From the NCBI GenBank assembly GCA_937995535.1, contig CALKJU010000046.1:1-64000 (forward strand): a stretch of 64,000 nt of DNA. The letters are read 5' to 3'. The notes beneath the pieces were generated by a model. The model did no database searches. It was not told the DNA's origin and saw only the letters and a list, made by a program, of their open reading frames with translations. Of this stretch, positions 1-6,752 are shown one piece after another (positions within the stretch are counted from its first letter, which is position 1; every line of letters begins with the position of its first letter). Source of the stretch: an uncultured Alphaproteobacteria bacterium (GTDB lineage Bacteria > Pseudomonadota > Alphaproteobacteria > Geminicoccales > Geminicoccaceae). The position numbers and the translations under genes are program-made.

Positions 1-46
1 ACGACCAGGTTGCCGTGCCCGGTGATCCCGGCGGCCTGGAGGCTCA
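1..46 (-). CDS. Partial CDS, N-terminus only, unknown
   Basis: An ATG on the minus strand at 46-44 opens a frame that runs off the left edge and gives 15 or so residues starting MSLQAAGITGHGNL. It lies 86 bp beyond the permease stop and points the same way, so it may be the next gene of the importer operon. The GxGN-type start is reminiscent of PfkB-like sugar kinases, but the piece is too short to name. Confidence 0.3.
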
Positions 47-132
47 TCGCCCGCTATCCGATGTGGCGCGGGACGCATTCTAGCAGAGGTTGCGCATCCT
101 GTCCGTTCGCAAACGCGGGCGTGCGGGGACGC

Positions 133-903
133 TCACCCCGCCGGCTGCTGGCCGCGGAACGCCCAGCCGGTGATGCGCCGCTCGAGGACGGCGAAGGCGG
201 CGTACATCACGATGCCCATGGCGGCGACGACGATCAGGCCGGCGAAGACCAGCGGAACGTTGAAGCTCGAGCTGGCCTGCAGCATGAGGTAGCCGATGCC
301 GCGGTTGCCGGCGATCGTCTCGGAGATCACCGAGCCGACGAAGGCCAGGGTCACCGCCACCTTGAGGCTGGCGAAGAAGTAGGGCATCGCCCGCGGCAGG
401 CCGACCTTCAGCAGGATGTCGATCGGCCGCGCACCCAGCGAGCGCAGCACGTCCTTGAGCTCGGGCTCCAGTGTGGCGATGCCGGTGGCGACGTTGACCG
501 CGATCGGGAAGAACGAGATCAGGAAAGCGGTCAGCACCGCCGGGACGGTGCCGATGCCGAACCAGATCACCAGGATCGGCACGATCGCCACCTTGGGGAT
601 CGAGTTGAAGCCGATCAGCAGCGGATTGAGCGCGGCGTAGGCGAGCGGCGAGGCGCCGATCAGCACGCCGAGCACCAGCCCGACCCCGACCGCGATGGCG
701 AAGCCGAGCAGCGTCACCCAGAAGGTGAACACGGCGTTGAACGCGATCGGGCCGAGATAGGCCCACAAGGCACCCACGCTGGCCGAGGGCGTGGGCAGGA
801 TGAAGGCCGGCACGGCGAACAGCCGGCAGCCCGCCTCCCATACCAGCAGGAGCGCCAGGCCCGCGACCCAGGGGGCGAGCGCGTTGCGGGTGCCCGCGGT
901 CAT
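133..903 (-). CDS. ABC transporter permease (SsuC/TauC/ThiX type)
   Basis: Inner-membrane permease of a NitT/TauT-type importer, 256 aa, the usual family length. It is strongly hydrophobic with about six membrane segments and carries the cytoplasmic EAA loop that contacts the ATPase (EPELKDVLRSLGA...ILLKVGLPRA, about residues 155-185). The start ATG at 903 follows the binding-protein and ATPase genes on the same strand, but a 740-bp stretch with an oppositely oriented toxin-antitoxin pair separates it from the ATPase. It probably works with the proteins encoded at 1643-2425 and 2442-3449. The substrate is not identifiable; thiamine or pyrimidine precursors, riboflavin and sulfonates are all transported by relatives. 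Confidence 0.9.
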   Translation of the reverse strand: MTAGTRNALAPWVAGLALLLVWEAGCRLFAVPAFILPTPSASVGALWAYLGPIAFNAVFTFWVTLLGFAIAVGVGLVLGVLIGASPLAYAALNPLLIGFNSIPKVAIVPILVIWFGIGTVPAVLTAFLISFFPIAVNVATGIATLEPELKDVLRSLGARPIDILLKVGLPRAMPYFFASLKVAVTLAFVGSVISETIAGNRGIGYLMLQASSSFNVPLVFAGLIVVAAMGIVMYAAFAVLERRITGWAFRGQQPAG

Positions 904-948
904 GGCGCCTGCACGGCGCCGGAGCCGGCCCGCGGCGAGTGGTGACGC

Positions 949-977
949 TTGGCGTAACCGGGCGGGTGCGGTAGGAA
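949..977 (+). promoter_or_regulatory. Possible sigma70-like promoter of higBA
   Basis: TTGGCG and TAGGAA separated by 17 bp lie directly before the GTG start of the toxin gene. If used, the transcript would begin at or next to that GTG, giving a leaderless mRNA. The match is modest and not otherwise supported. Confidence 0.28.
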
Positions 978-983
978 TGCAAG

Positions 984-1265
984 GTGATCCAGACGCTCCG
1001 CGACCGCCGGACGGCGATGATGTTCGAGGGGCGCCTGGTCAAGGGCGTCCCGGCCGAGCTGGTCGCCGCGGCGCGCAAGAAGCTGCGGCGCGTCGACGGT
1101 GCGGCGAGCCTGGAGCAGCTTCGGCGGCCACCGGGCAACCGGCTGGAGAAGCTCCATGCCGATCGCGCCGGTCATTGGTCGCTCCGGATCAACGACCAGT
1201 GGCGCGTGTGCTTTCGCTGGGAGGACGGGCATGCCTACGGGGTCGAGGTGGTCGACTCTCACTGA
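984..1265 (+). CDS. higB: HigB/RelE-type toxin
   Basis: A 93-aa protein of the HigB (plasmid maintenance killer) family, ribosome-dependent mRNA interferases of the RelE fold. The sequence shows the family end-to-end pattern: a start like MIQTLRDRRT, a middle LRRPPGNRLEKL block, and a C-terminal HWSLRINDQWRVCFRW segment followed by VEVVD. The GTG start is preferred over the internal ATGs near 1018 because the N-terminal strand is conserved in HigB. The antitoxin gene follows 9 bp downstream, in the toxin-first order typical of hig modules. The pair sits antisense to, and inside, an ABC importer operon. Confidence 0.9.
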   Translation: MIQTLRDRRTAMMFEGRLVKGVPAELVAAARKKLRRVDGAASLEQLRRPPGNRLEKLHADRAGHWSLRINDQWRVCFRWEDGHAYGVEVVDSH

Positions 1266-1274
1266 GAGTAGCTC

Positions 1275-1634
1275 ATGATGATTCGCCGCGAGGATGTCGA
1301 TGCGGGCCGGATCGACTTCTCCGATCTCGTCGATCCGGCGGCGCCGCCGCTCGATCCCGTGCATCCGGGCGCCATCCTCCGGCACGACTTCCTCGAGCCA
1401 CTGGGCCTGTCGGCCAAGGCGCTGGCCCGGGCGCTGCAGGTGCCGACCAACCGGATCACCGCCATCCTGCGCGGCGAGCGCGCGGTGACCGCCGACACGG
1501 CGATGCGCCTGGCCCGCTATTTCGGCACCAGCGTCGATCTCTGGCTTGGCCTGCAGATGGCCTACGAGCGCGACGTGGCGCAGGGCGAGCTGGCGCAGCG
1601 GATCGAGCGCGAGGTCCAGCCGCGCGCCGCCTGA
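1275..1634 (+). CDS. higA: HigA-type antitoxin, XRE family
   Basis: A 119-aa antitoxin with a Xre/Cro helix-turn-helix at about residues 35-95. The HPGAILRHDFLEPLGLS start and the ALARALQVPTNRITAILRGE helices are the HigA/VapI signature. The protein has about 30 extra N-terminal residues (acidic, MMIRREDVDAGRIDF) before the domain, which may contact the toxin. It is expected to neutralise HigB and to repress the module from an operator upstream of 984; no clear palindrome was seen there. The gene ends 8 bp before the convergent ATPase gene. Confidence 0.92.
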   Translation: MMIRREDVDAGRIDFSDLVDPAAPPLDPVHPGAILRHDFLEPLGLSAKALARALQVPTNRITAILRGERAVTADTAMRLARYFGTSVDLWLGLQMAYERDVAQGELAQRIEREVQPRAA

Positions 1635-1642
1635 GGGTCCCG

Positions 1643-2425
1643 TCACGCCGCCCGGACCTCGCCGATCGCGTCGCGCAGCTCGTGGTAGAGCTCGACGAAG
1701 GCCGGCTCGAAGGTGGTGGCGAGCGTGCGCGGGCGGGGCAGGTCGACGCGCCGTGAGAGCACGATCCGCCCCGGCCGCTTGCTGACCACGTGCACCACGT
1801 CGGCGAGGAACACCGCCTCGCGCAGGTCGTGGGTGACCAGGATCACGGTGAAGCGCTGGCGCAGCCAGAGATCCTGCAGCACGCTCCACAGCTCCTCGCG
1901 GGTGAACGCGTCGAGGGCGGCGAACGGCTCGTCGAGCATCAGGAGCGCTGGCTCGTGGATCAGCGCCCGGCACAGGTTCGCGCGCTGCTGCATGCCCCCC
2001 GACAGCTCGTAGGGGGCCCGAGCCTCGAACTCGGCGAGCCCCACCGTGCGCAGCAGCGCGCGCGCCGCCTCGACATGCTGCGCCCGCCTGGCGCGGAAGG
2101 TGCGCCGGTGCGCGTCGCTGACCTCGAGCGGCAGCAGCACGTTCCCGAGCGTCGTCCGCCAGGGCAGGAGCGTGGCGTTCTGGAACGCCATGCCGATGCC
2201 GTGCTGCGGCCCGTCGATCGGCCGCCCGTCGAGGCGGGCCCGGCCCGCCGACGGGCGGTGCAGGCCGGAGAGCAGCTTGAGCAGGGTCGACTTGCCGCAG
2301 CCGGACGGCCCGACCACGGCCGCGAACTCGCCCCTCTCGACGGTGAGCGAGCAGCTCTCGAGCGCGAGGACGCCGCCGTCGCCCCCGTAGCGCAGGGCGA
2401 CGTCCTCGATCTCAATGAACGCCAT
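1643..2425 (-). CDS. ABC transporter ATP-binding protein (NitT/TauT type)
   Basis: A 260-aa ATPase energising the importer. It has a Walker A (GPSGCGKST), Q-loop (MAFQNATLLPW), ABC signature (LSGGMQQR), Walker B (LLMLDEPFAALD) and switch His (VTHD). The start is placed at the ATG at 2425 (MAFIEIEDV) because the 50 residues upstream in the open frame are Arg/Ser-rich and lie inside the binding-protein gene. It begins 16 bp after the binding-protein stop. The permease that should complete the system lies beyond the HigBA insert. Confidence 0.93.
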   Translation of the reverse strand: MAFIEIEDVALRYGGDGGVLALESCSLTVERGEFAAVVGPSGCGKSTLLKLLSGLHRPSAGRARLDGRPIDGPQHGIGMAFQNATLLPWRTTLGNVLLPLEVSDAHRRTFRARRAQHVEAARALLRTVGLAEFEARAPYELSGGMQQRANLCRALIHEPALLMLDEPFAALDAFTREELWSVLQDLWLRQRFTVILVTHDLREAVFLADVVHVVSKRPGRIVLSRRVDLPRPRTLATTFEPAFVELYHELRDAIGEVRAA

Positions 2426-2441
2426 CGACGCCGTCGACGGC

Positions 2442-3449
2442 TCAGAGCCGGCGGTCCTCCGGCGGCGGCAGGAAGGCGTCGGTCCAGATGTCGGCCGCAG
2501 CCGGTGTGGTCGGGAGCTTGAGCGCCGTGGCGAGCTGGCGGATCGAGCTGTCGAGCCGGGCCGGGTCGACCGCACCCAGCCCGTGCTCCTTGACCCACGG
2601 GGTCAGGATGTTGACGTCCAGCGCGAGCTGCAGCCGCTGGAGCTCGAGCGCCTTGTCGATCAAGGGATCGACCTTGGCGACGATGTCGACCGCGGCCGCG
2701 GGGTTCTGCACCACCCATTGCCAGGCGCGGGCCACGGCCCGGTTGAAGCCGGCCACCGCCGCGGGGTCGGACTCGATGAACCCGGCGCTGGCGATCACCG
2801 CGTTGCCGTAGAAGTCCATGCCGAAGTCCTTGTAGAGCATGGTCACGATGTCGTCGCGCGCGACGCCCTTGGCCTGGAGGTCGAGGATCGAGCTGAAATG
2901 GTGCCCGGAGATCACGTCGACCTCGCCGCGGACCAGCATCGCCTCGCGCAGCGGCGGGTCCATGTTGACCCGCGGCACCGCGGCCTCGTCGATGCCGACC
3001 TCGGCGGCGAAGGCCGGGAACAGCTTGTAGCTGGCGTCGAACACCGGCGCACCCAGACGCTTGCCGACGAGATCCTGCGGGCTGGCGATGCCGTTGGCCT
3101 TGAGCGTGTACAGCCCGAACGGCGGCGCGTCGTAGACCATCATCACCGCCTTAACCGCCTGGCCGGGGTTGGCGACGTTGAACTCGACCAGCGCGTTGAT
3201 GTCGGCGAAGCCCATCTGGTAGGCACCGCTCGCGACCCGGGTCACGGCGCCGGCCGAGCCGTTGCCGCTGTCGATCGAGACCGACAGCCCCTCGTCCGTG
3301 AAATAGCCCTGCTCCTGGGCGACGAAGAACGCCGCCGTCGGCCCCTGGAACTTCCAGTCGAGGGTGAACTTGATCGAGGTTTCGGCCAGCGCCGGGGCGA
3401 CGAGGCCGGCGGCGAGCAGCGCCGCGGTGAGGCTGGTGCGGATCGGCAT
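2442..3449 (-). CDS. NMT1/THI5-like periplasmic binding protein
   Basis: A 335-aa solute-binding protein with a Sec signal peptide (about residues 1-22, ending ALA|ET). The mature start, IKFTLDWKFQGPTAAFFVA, followed by EQGYFTDEGL, is the NMT1/THI5 and SsuA-like signature, and the central QDLVGKRLGAP block is also conserved. It would deliver a small organic ligand to the permease at 133-903. The ATG at 3449 is chosen because it starts the signal peptide; the longer upstream frame overlaps genes on the other strand. First gene of the minus-strand importer operon. Confidence 0.92.
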   Translation of the reverse strand: MPIRTSLTAALLAAGLVAPALAETSIKFTLDWKFQGPTAAFFVAQEQGYFTDEGLSVSIDSGNGSAGAVTRVASGAYQMGFADINALVEFNVANPGQAVKAVMMVYDAPPFGLYTLKANGIASPQDLVGKRLGAPVFDASYKLFPAFAAEVGIDEAAVPRVNMDPPLREAMLVRGEVDVISGHHFSSILDLQAKGVARDDIVTMLYKDFGMDFYGNAVIASAGFIESDPAAVAGFNRAVARAWQWVVQNPAAAVDIVAKVDPLIDKALELQRLQLALDVNILTPWVKEHGLGAVDPARLDSSIRQLATALKLPTTPAAADIWTDAFLPPPEDRRL

Positions 3450-3536
3450 GGGAAGAAACTCCGCCTTGGGGCTTGTCACGATCGTATCGCCGTGGCCCGG
3501 CTTCGCAAGCCACGTGCCACGGGCCCGGCAGCGTCG

Positions 3537-3911
3537 ATGGTCGATCTCGACCGCCTCGAACGCGCGCTGATCGCCGCCGCCCGCGCCCGGCGGCCGGTGA
3601 CCTACGGGCAGCTCCTCGCGCTCTTCGACCGCAAGGTGACGCGGATCACGGTGGCGGCGCTGTGCCGCGACCTCGGCCGGGTCTGCGCGCGGGTCGAGGC
3701 CGCGGGCGGCCCGGATCTCGCCTGCCTCGTGGTGCGCAAGGCCGACGGCCTGCCCGGCGAGGGCTATTTCGCGGCGCTCCGCGCGGAGGGTGGCTATGCC
3801 GGGCCGAGCCGCGGCCCGCAGGCGGCGGCGCTGGTCGCCGCGCGGCAGGCGGCGGCCTACGCGTTCGCCAGCCTGTCGGGTCCGGTTGCGCGGACCGCCA
3901 TGGACCCATAG
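3537..3911 (+). CDS. Small conserved protein, unknown function
   Basis: A 124-aa soluble protein beginning MVDLDRLERAL. It contains RPVTYGQLLALFDRK, an ITVAALCRDLGRV helix, and CLVVRKADGLPGEGYFAAL. This combination, a winged-helix-like N-terminal half followed by a LVV.K..G.PG.G(Y/F)F motif, recurs in small uncharacterised proteobacterial proteins. I cannot give a function. The gene starts 87 bp from the divergent binding-protein gene and is followed after 24 bp by a secreted protein gene on the same strand. Confidence 0.65.
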   Translation: MVDLDRLERALIAAARARRPVTYGQLLALFDRKVTRITVAALCRDLGRVCARVEAAGGPDLACLVVRKADGLPGEGYFAALRAEGGYAGPSRGPQAAALVAARQAAAYAFASLSGPVARTAMDP

Positions 3912-3935
3912 GGTCCAGGTTGGTGGAGGCCGGGC

Positions 3936-4541
3936 ATGCATCTTCTCGCGGTGGCGGCGGCGCTCGCGGTCGCGGTCGGGGCCGTCGCCGCGGCGGCGGC
4001 GCCGGTGGTGCTCGACGGCATCACCTTCGACGACGAGCTGGGCGGCCTCGTGCTGCGCGGCGGCAGCGGCCGCGGTACCCTGGACGACCCGTTCGTGCTC
4101 CACGAGGACATCACCGACGACGGGCCGGCGGTGCTGACCATCCGCGGCCTGCGCAGCGAGTTCGGCAACCGCGTCGCGACGCAACACACGGTCGGCTTCG
4201 CGCTGACCAAGGTGGTCCGCAACCTCACCACGCGGCAGTGGGACAGCTTCGAGCTCGAGCTGCGCGAGATCCTGACCCGCACCAGCCCCTACGAGGATGG
4301 CCTGTCCTTTGCCCAGGACGCGAGCCGCGACGTGGTCGTCGGCTCGGACCGCTTCACGCACGCCTACAGGACCGACGAGCCGCTCGACGAGCTGGTCTTC
4401 TCCGGAGCCAGCATCCTGCCCGGCGAGACCGTCACCGTGCGTTTCGTCGTCACCGACTACTCGCCCACCTACCAGTTCTACTTGGTGCAGCGGCGCAACG
4501 CGCCGGTGGCGCTGGACGGGCGGGCCACGGCGCCGCGTTGA
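3936..4541 (+). CDS. Secreted protein of unknown function
   Basis: A 201-aa protein with an Ala/Val-rich signal peptide (about residues 1-21) and no further membrane segment. The mature part is rich in beta-strand-like, acidic sequence with no Cys and no recognisable catalytic motif. It is probably periplasmic. It ends 2 bp before the Crp/Fnr regulator gene, which implies cotranscription. Function unknown. Confidence 0.7.
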   Translation: MHLLAVAAALAVAVGAVAAAAAPVVLDGITFDDELGGLVLRGGSGRGTLDDPFVLHEDITDDGPAVLTIRGLRSEFGNRVATQHTVGFALTKVVRNLTTRQWDSFELELREILTRTSPYEDGLSFAQDASRDVVVGSDRFTHAYRTDEPLDELVFSGASILPGETVTVRFVVTDYSPTYQFYLVQRRNAPVALDGRATAPR

Positions 4542-4543
4542 CC

Positions 4544-5212
4544 ATGCCTGACGCCGCGGCGCTCGCGCAGCATGTCCCGCTGCTCCGAGACCTCGAGCCG
4601 GATGCGCTGCAGCGGCTCGCCGAGGCCGCCCAGCTCGTGCGCCTGTCCCCGGGCGCCGTGGTGTTTCGGCCGGGCGACGCCTGCCGCACCTTCCTCATCG
4701 TCGTCTCCGGCACGGTGCGCGTGCAGCTGGTAACCGAGGGCGGGCACGAGATCGTCCTCTACCGCCTTACCGCCGGCGACGGCTGCGTGCTCACCACCGC
4801 CTGCCTCCTGGCCGGAGTCGACTACGCCGCGGAGGCGGTGGTCGAGAGCCCGACCGAGGCGCTGGCCCTGCCGCGCCCGGCCTTCGAGGCGCTGCTCGCC
4901 GACTCGGCGCGCTTCCGCCACCTCGTCTTCGCCGCCTTCGGCGACCGCCTGCGCGAGATGCTCCTGCTCGTGGCCGAGGTCGCCTTCCGCCGGCTCGACG
5001 CGCGGCTCGCCGCGTGGCTCCTGCAGGCCGCGCGCGACGGCCAGGTCCGCGCGACGCACCACGCGATCGCCGTCGAGCTCGGCACCGCTCGCGAGGTGGT
5101 GAGCCGGGTGCTGAAGGAGCTCGAGCGGCGCGGGCTGGTTCGGCTCGGGCGCGGCGCGCTCACGATCCTGCGGGCCGACGAGCTGCGACGTCTCGCCGCG
5201 CGCGCCGCCTGA
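4544..5212 (+). CDS. Crp/Fnr-family transcriptional regulator
   Basis: A 222-aa regulator with an N-terminal cyclic-nucleotide-binding-type beta-roll (about residues 10-125) and a C-terminal winged helix. The recognition helix GTAREVVSRVLKELE has the E..SR arrangement of FNR-type proteins. There is no N-terminal four-Cys set for an FNR iron-sulfur cluster; Cys residues are scattered in the beta-roll (DACRTF, DGCVLTTACLL). The ATG is 2 bp after the previous stop. A perfect inverted repeat overlapping the downstream side of its stop region (5218-5232) and the DUF2892 and ccoS genes beyond suggest it controls redox-related neighbours; that link is inference. Confidence 0.92.
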   Translation: MPDAAALAQHVPLLRDLEPDALQRLAEAAQLVRLSPGAVVFRPGDACRTFLIVVSGTVRVQLVTEGGHEIVLYRLTAGDGCVLTTACLLAGVDYAAEAVVESPTEALALPRPAFEALLADSARFRHLVFAAFGDRLREMLLLVAEVAFRRLDARLAAWLLQAARDGQVRATHHAIAVELGTAREVVSRVLKELERRGLVRLGRGALTILRADELRRLAARAA

Positions 5213-5217
5213 GCGGC

Positions 5218-5232
5218 GGTGACTTGGTCACC
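5218..5232. promoter_or_regulatory. Palindrome, possible Crp/Fnr-family operator
   Basis: GGTGAC-TTG-GTCACC is a perfect 6-bp inverted repeat with a 3-bp centre. It begins six bases after the stop codon of the Crp/Fnr gene and ends 58 bp before the ATG of the DUF2892 gene. The GTGA/TCAC half-sites resemble Crp-family half-sites, but the spacing is shorter than canonical. Confidence 0.42.
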
Positions 5233-5290
5233 GAGCCGCGCCGCCGCTTCGGGCTAGATGCCATGGTCGGCCAAGGAGAAGGAGGATCGC

Positions 5291-5491
5291 ATGCAGAACG
5301 TGGGAACCATCGATCGGGTCGTCCGGGTCGTGATCGGCGTGGTGCTGATCGCGCTGGTGTTTGTCGGCCCGCAGACGCCGTGGGGCTGGATCGGCGTGAT
5401 CCCCCTGGCGACCGCGCTGATCGGCTTCTGCCCGGCTTACAAGCTGTTCGGGCTGTCGACCTGCCCGCTCACCCCGAAGAAGACCGCCTGA
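5291..5491 (+). CDS. DUF2892 (YgaP-TM-like) inner-membrane protein
   Basis: A 66-aa protein with two membrane helices (about residues 10-29 and 33-52) and a short Cys-containing tail, the DUF2892 layout: NVGTIDRVVRVVIG at the start, and GFCPAYKLFGLSTCP at the end. The ATG at 5291 has a strong ribosome-binding site (GGAGG 5 bp upstream) and is preferred over the ATG at 5258. Such proteins often lie beside Crp/Fnr regulators and sulfur-metabolism genes. Its 3' end overlaps the convergent ccoS gene by 23 bp. Confidence 0.88.
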   Translation: MQNVGTIDRVVRVVIGVVLIALVFVGPQTPWGWIGVIPLATALIGFCPAYKLFGLSTCPLTPKKTA

Positions 5492-5660
5492 GTGGCGGCG
5501 GCGCGTCGGGCGGATCCTCGTCGTCGTCGTCGAACAGGATCCGCTCGGCGGCGCCGTCGAGATCGTCGAACTGGCCGCTCCTGAGCGCCCAGAGGAAGGC
5601 GGCGAGGCCCAGGCCGCCCAGGAACAGGGCGATCGGTATCAGATAGAGCAAGCCTTCCAC
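5469..5660 (-). CDS. ccoS: Cbb3-type cytochrome oxidase assembly protein CcoS
   Basis: A 63-aa single-pass membrane protein. The LYLIPIALFLGGLGLAAFLW helix followed by LRSGQFDDLDGAAERILFDDD is the CcoS signature; CcoS is needed to insert cofactors into cbb3 oxidase. No ATG is available; the GTG at 5660-5658 (VEGLLYLIP) is the best start. The C-terminal tail is Pro/Ser/Arg-rich where it overlaps DUF2892 and is probably not conserved. No ccoNOQP or ccoGHI gene is in the window, so this ccoS is detached from its usual operon. Confidence 0.85.
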   Translation of the reverse strand: MEGLLYLIPIALFLGGLGLAAFLWALRSGQFDDLDGAAERILFDDDDEDPPDAPPPLRRSSSG

Positions 5661-5699
5661 GGGCAGTGTCCCGGCCTGGGGGGGTCGCTGCCAGCCTAG

Positions 5700-5891
5700 T
5701 CCACCGGTCGGCGAAGGCGACCGGAGACTTGGACGACGGCCAAGCACGTCATCCTCGCGGAGTGGATCGTGAGCGAGATTCAGGGCTGTCAAGCAGCGAC
5801 CGCCGCGGCCCGACGCCGCGGCAACCTCCGCACGAAGACGCTCAAGGCGTTCACCGAGGACCCGGATCGCAGCATCCTCGGCGCGCTCTGA
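5700..5891 (+). pseudogene. Possible gene remnant, unknown family
   Basis: A reading frame open from 5700 to a TGA at 5889-5891 ends in coding-like sequence (AEWIVSEIQGCQAAT, then KTLKAFTEDPDRSILGAL) but has no good start and a basic, low-quality N-terminus. It fills most of the 298-bp gap between ccoS and the dehydrogenase gene. It may be the 3' remnant of a decayed gene or a short real gene with an unusual start. Family not recognised. Confidence 0.25.
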
Positions 5892-5958
5892 GCCGGCACG
5901 CTTCCCTGGCCCACCGCGATCGGGCACAATCGATTCGGATCAGCGTGGGAGGGGGGTC

Positions 5959-6747
5959 GTGCGCGCACTCAAGGGACGGGTGGCTCTGGTCACCGGGTCG
6001 ACCAGCGGCATCGGGCTCGGCATCGCCAAGTCCCTGGCTGCGGCCGGGGCTGACATCGCGTTGAATGGGCTCGGCGATCTCGACGCCATCGAGGCGACCC
6101 GGGCGGCGATCGCCGCCGAGCACGATGTGCGCTGCATGTTCGCCGCCGCCGACATGAGCAGGCCCGTCGAGATCCGGCGGATGGTCGAGGAGGCGCGTGG
6201 CGAGCTCGGCCATGTCGACATCCTCGTCAACAACGCCGGCATCCAGCACACCGCCCCGGTGCACGAGTTCCCCGACGAGCGCTGGGACGCGGTCATCGCC
6301 ATCGACCTCTCCTCGGCGTTCCATGCCATCAAGGCGGCTCTGCCCGGCATGTTGGAGCGCGACTGGGGGCGGATCATCAACGTCGCCTCGGCCCACGGCC
6401 TCGTCGCCTCGGTGCACAAGTCGGCCTATGTCGCGGCGAAGCACGGGCTGGTCGGGCTGACCAAGGTGGTCGCCCTGGAGACGGCCACGACCGGCGTGAC
6501 CTGCAACGCGATCTGCCCCGGCTGGGTCCTGACCCCGCTGGTCGAGAAGCAGATCGACGACCGGGCTGCGCGCGAGGGAATCTCCGTCGAGCAGGCGCGC
6601 CGCGAGCTGCTCCAGGAGAAGCAGCCCTCCGGCGCCTTCGTGACCGTCGAGCAGCTCGGCGGCCTCGCCGTGTTCCTGTGCTCCCCCGCCGCCGACCAGA
6701 TCCGCGGCCAGGCGGTCGCCATGGACGGCGGCTGGACGGCGCAGTAG
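5959..6747 (+). CDS. bdhA: 3-hydroxybutyrate dehydrogenase (SDR family)
   Basis: A 262-aa short-chain dehydrogenase, NAD-dependent oxidation of 3-hydroxybutyrate to acetoacetate in poly-hydroxybutyrate and ketone-body use. It shows the TGSTSGIG nucleotide-binding loop, NNAG, catalytic Ser in NVASAHG, and YVAAKHG (Tyr-x3-Lys), with AICPGWVLTPLVEKQI and LQEKQPSG(A)FV, the features that set 3-hydroxybutyrate dehydrogenases apart from generic SDRs. The start is GTG at 5959 behind a GGAGGGGGG ribosome-binding site. It is convergent with, and only 5 bp from, the cyclase gene. Confidence 0.92.
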   Translation: MRALKGRVALVTGSTSGIGLGIAKSLAAAGADIALNGLGDLDAIEATRAAIAAEHDVRCMFAAADMSRPVEIRRMVEEARGELGHVDILVNNAGIQHTAPVHEFPDERWDAVIAIDLSSAFHAIKAALPGMLERDWGRIINVASAHGLVASVHKSAYVAAKHGLVGLTKVVALETATTGVTCNAICPGWVLTPLVEKQIDDRAAREGISVEQARRELLQEKQPSGAFVTVEQLGGLAVFLCSPAADQIRGQAVAMDGGWTAQ

Positions 6748-6752
6748 CCGCC

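Noticed and set aside
10-945. 311-codon plus-strand frame over the permease gene
   Set aside because: Low-complexity Asp/Gln/Arg composition and antisense to a well-defined ABC permease.
5666-6064. 132-codon plus-strand frame before bdhA
   Set aside because: It overlaps the start of bdhA and shows no protein-like composition; the alternative frame ending at 5891 is more coding-like.
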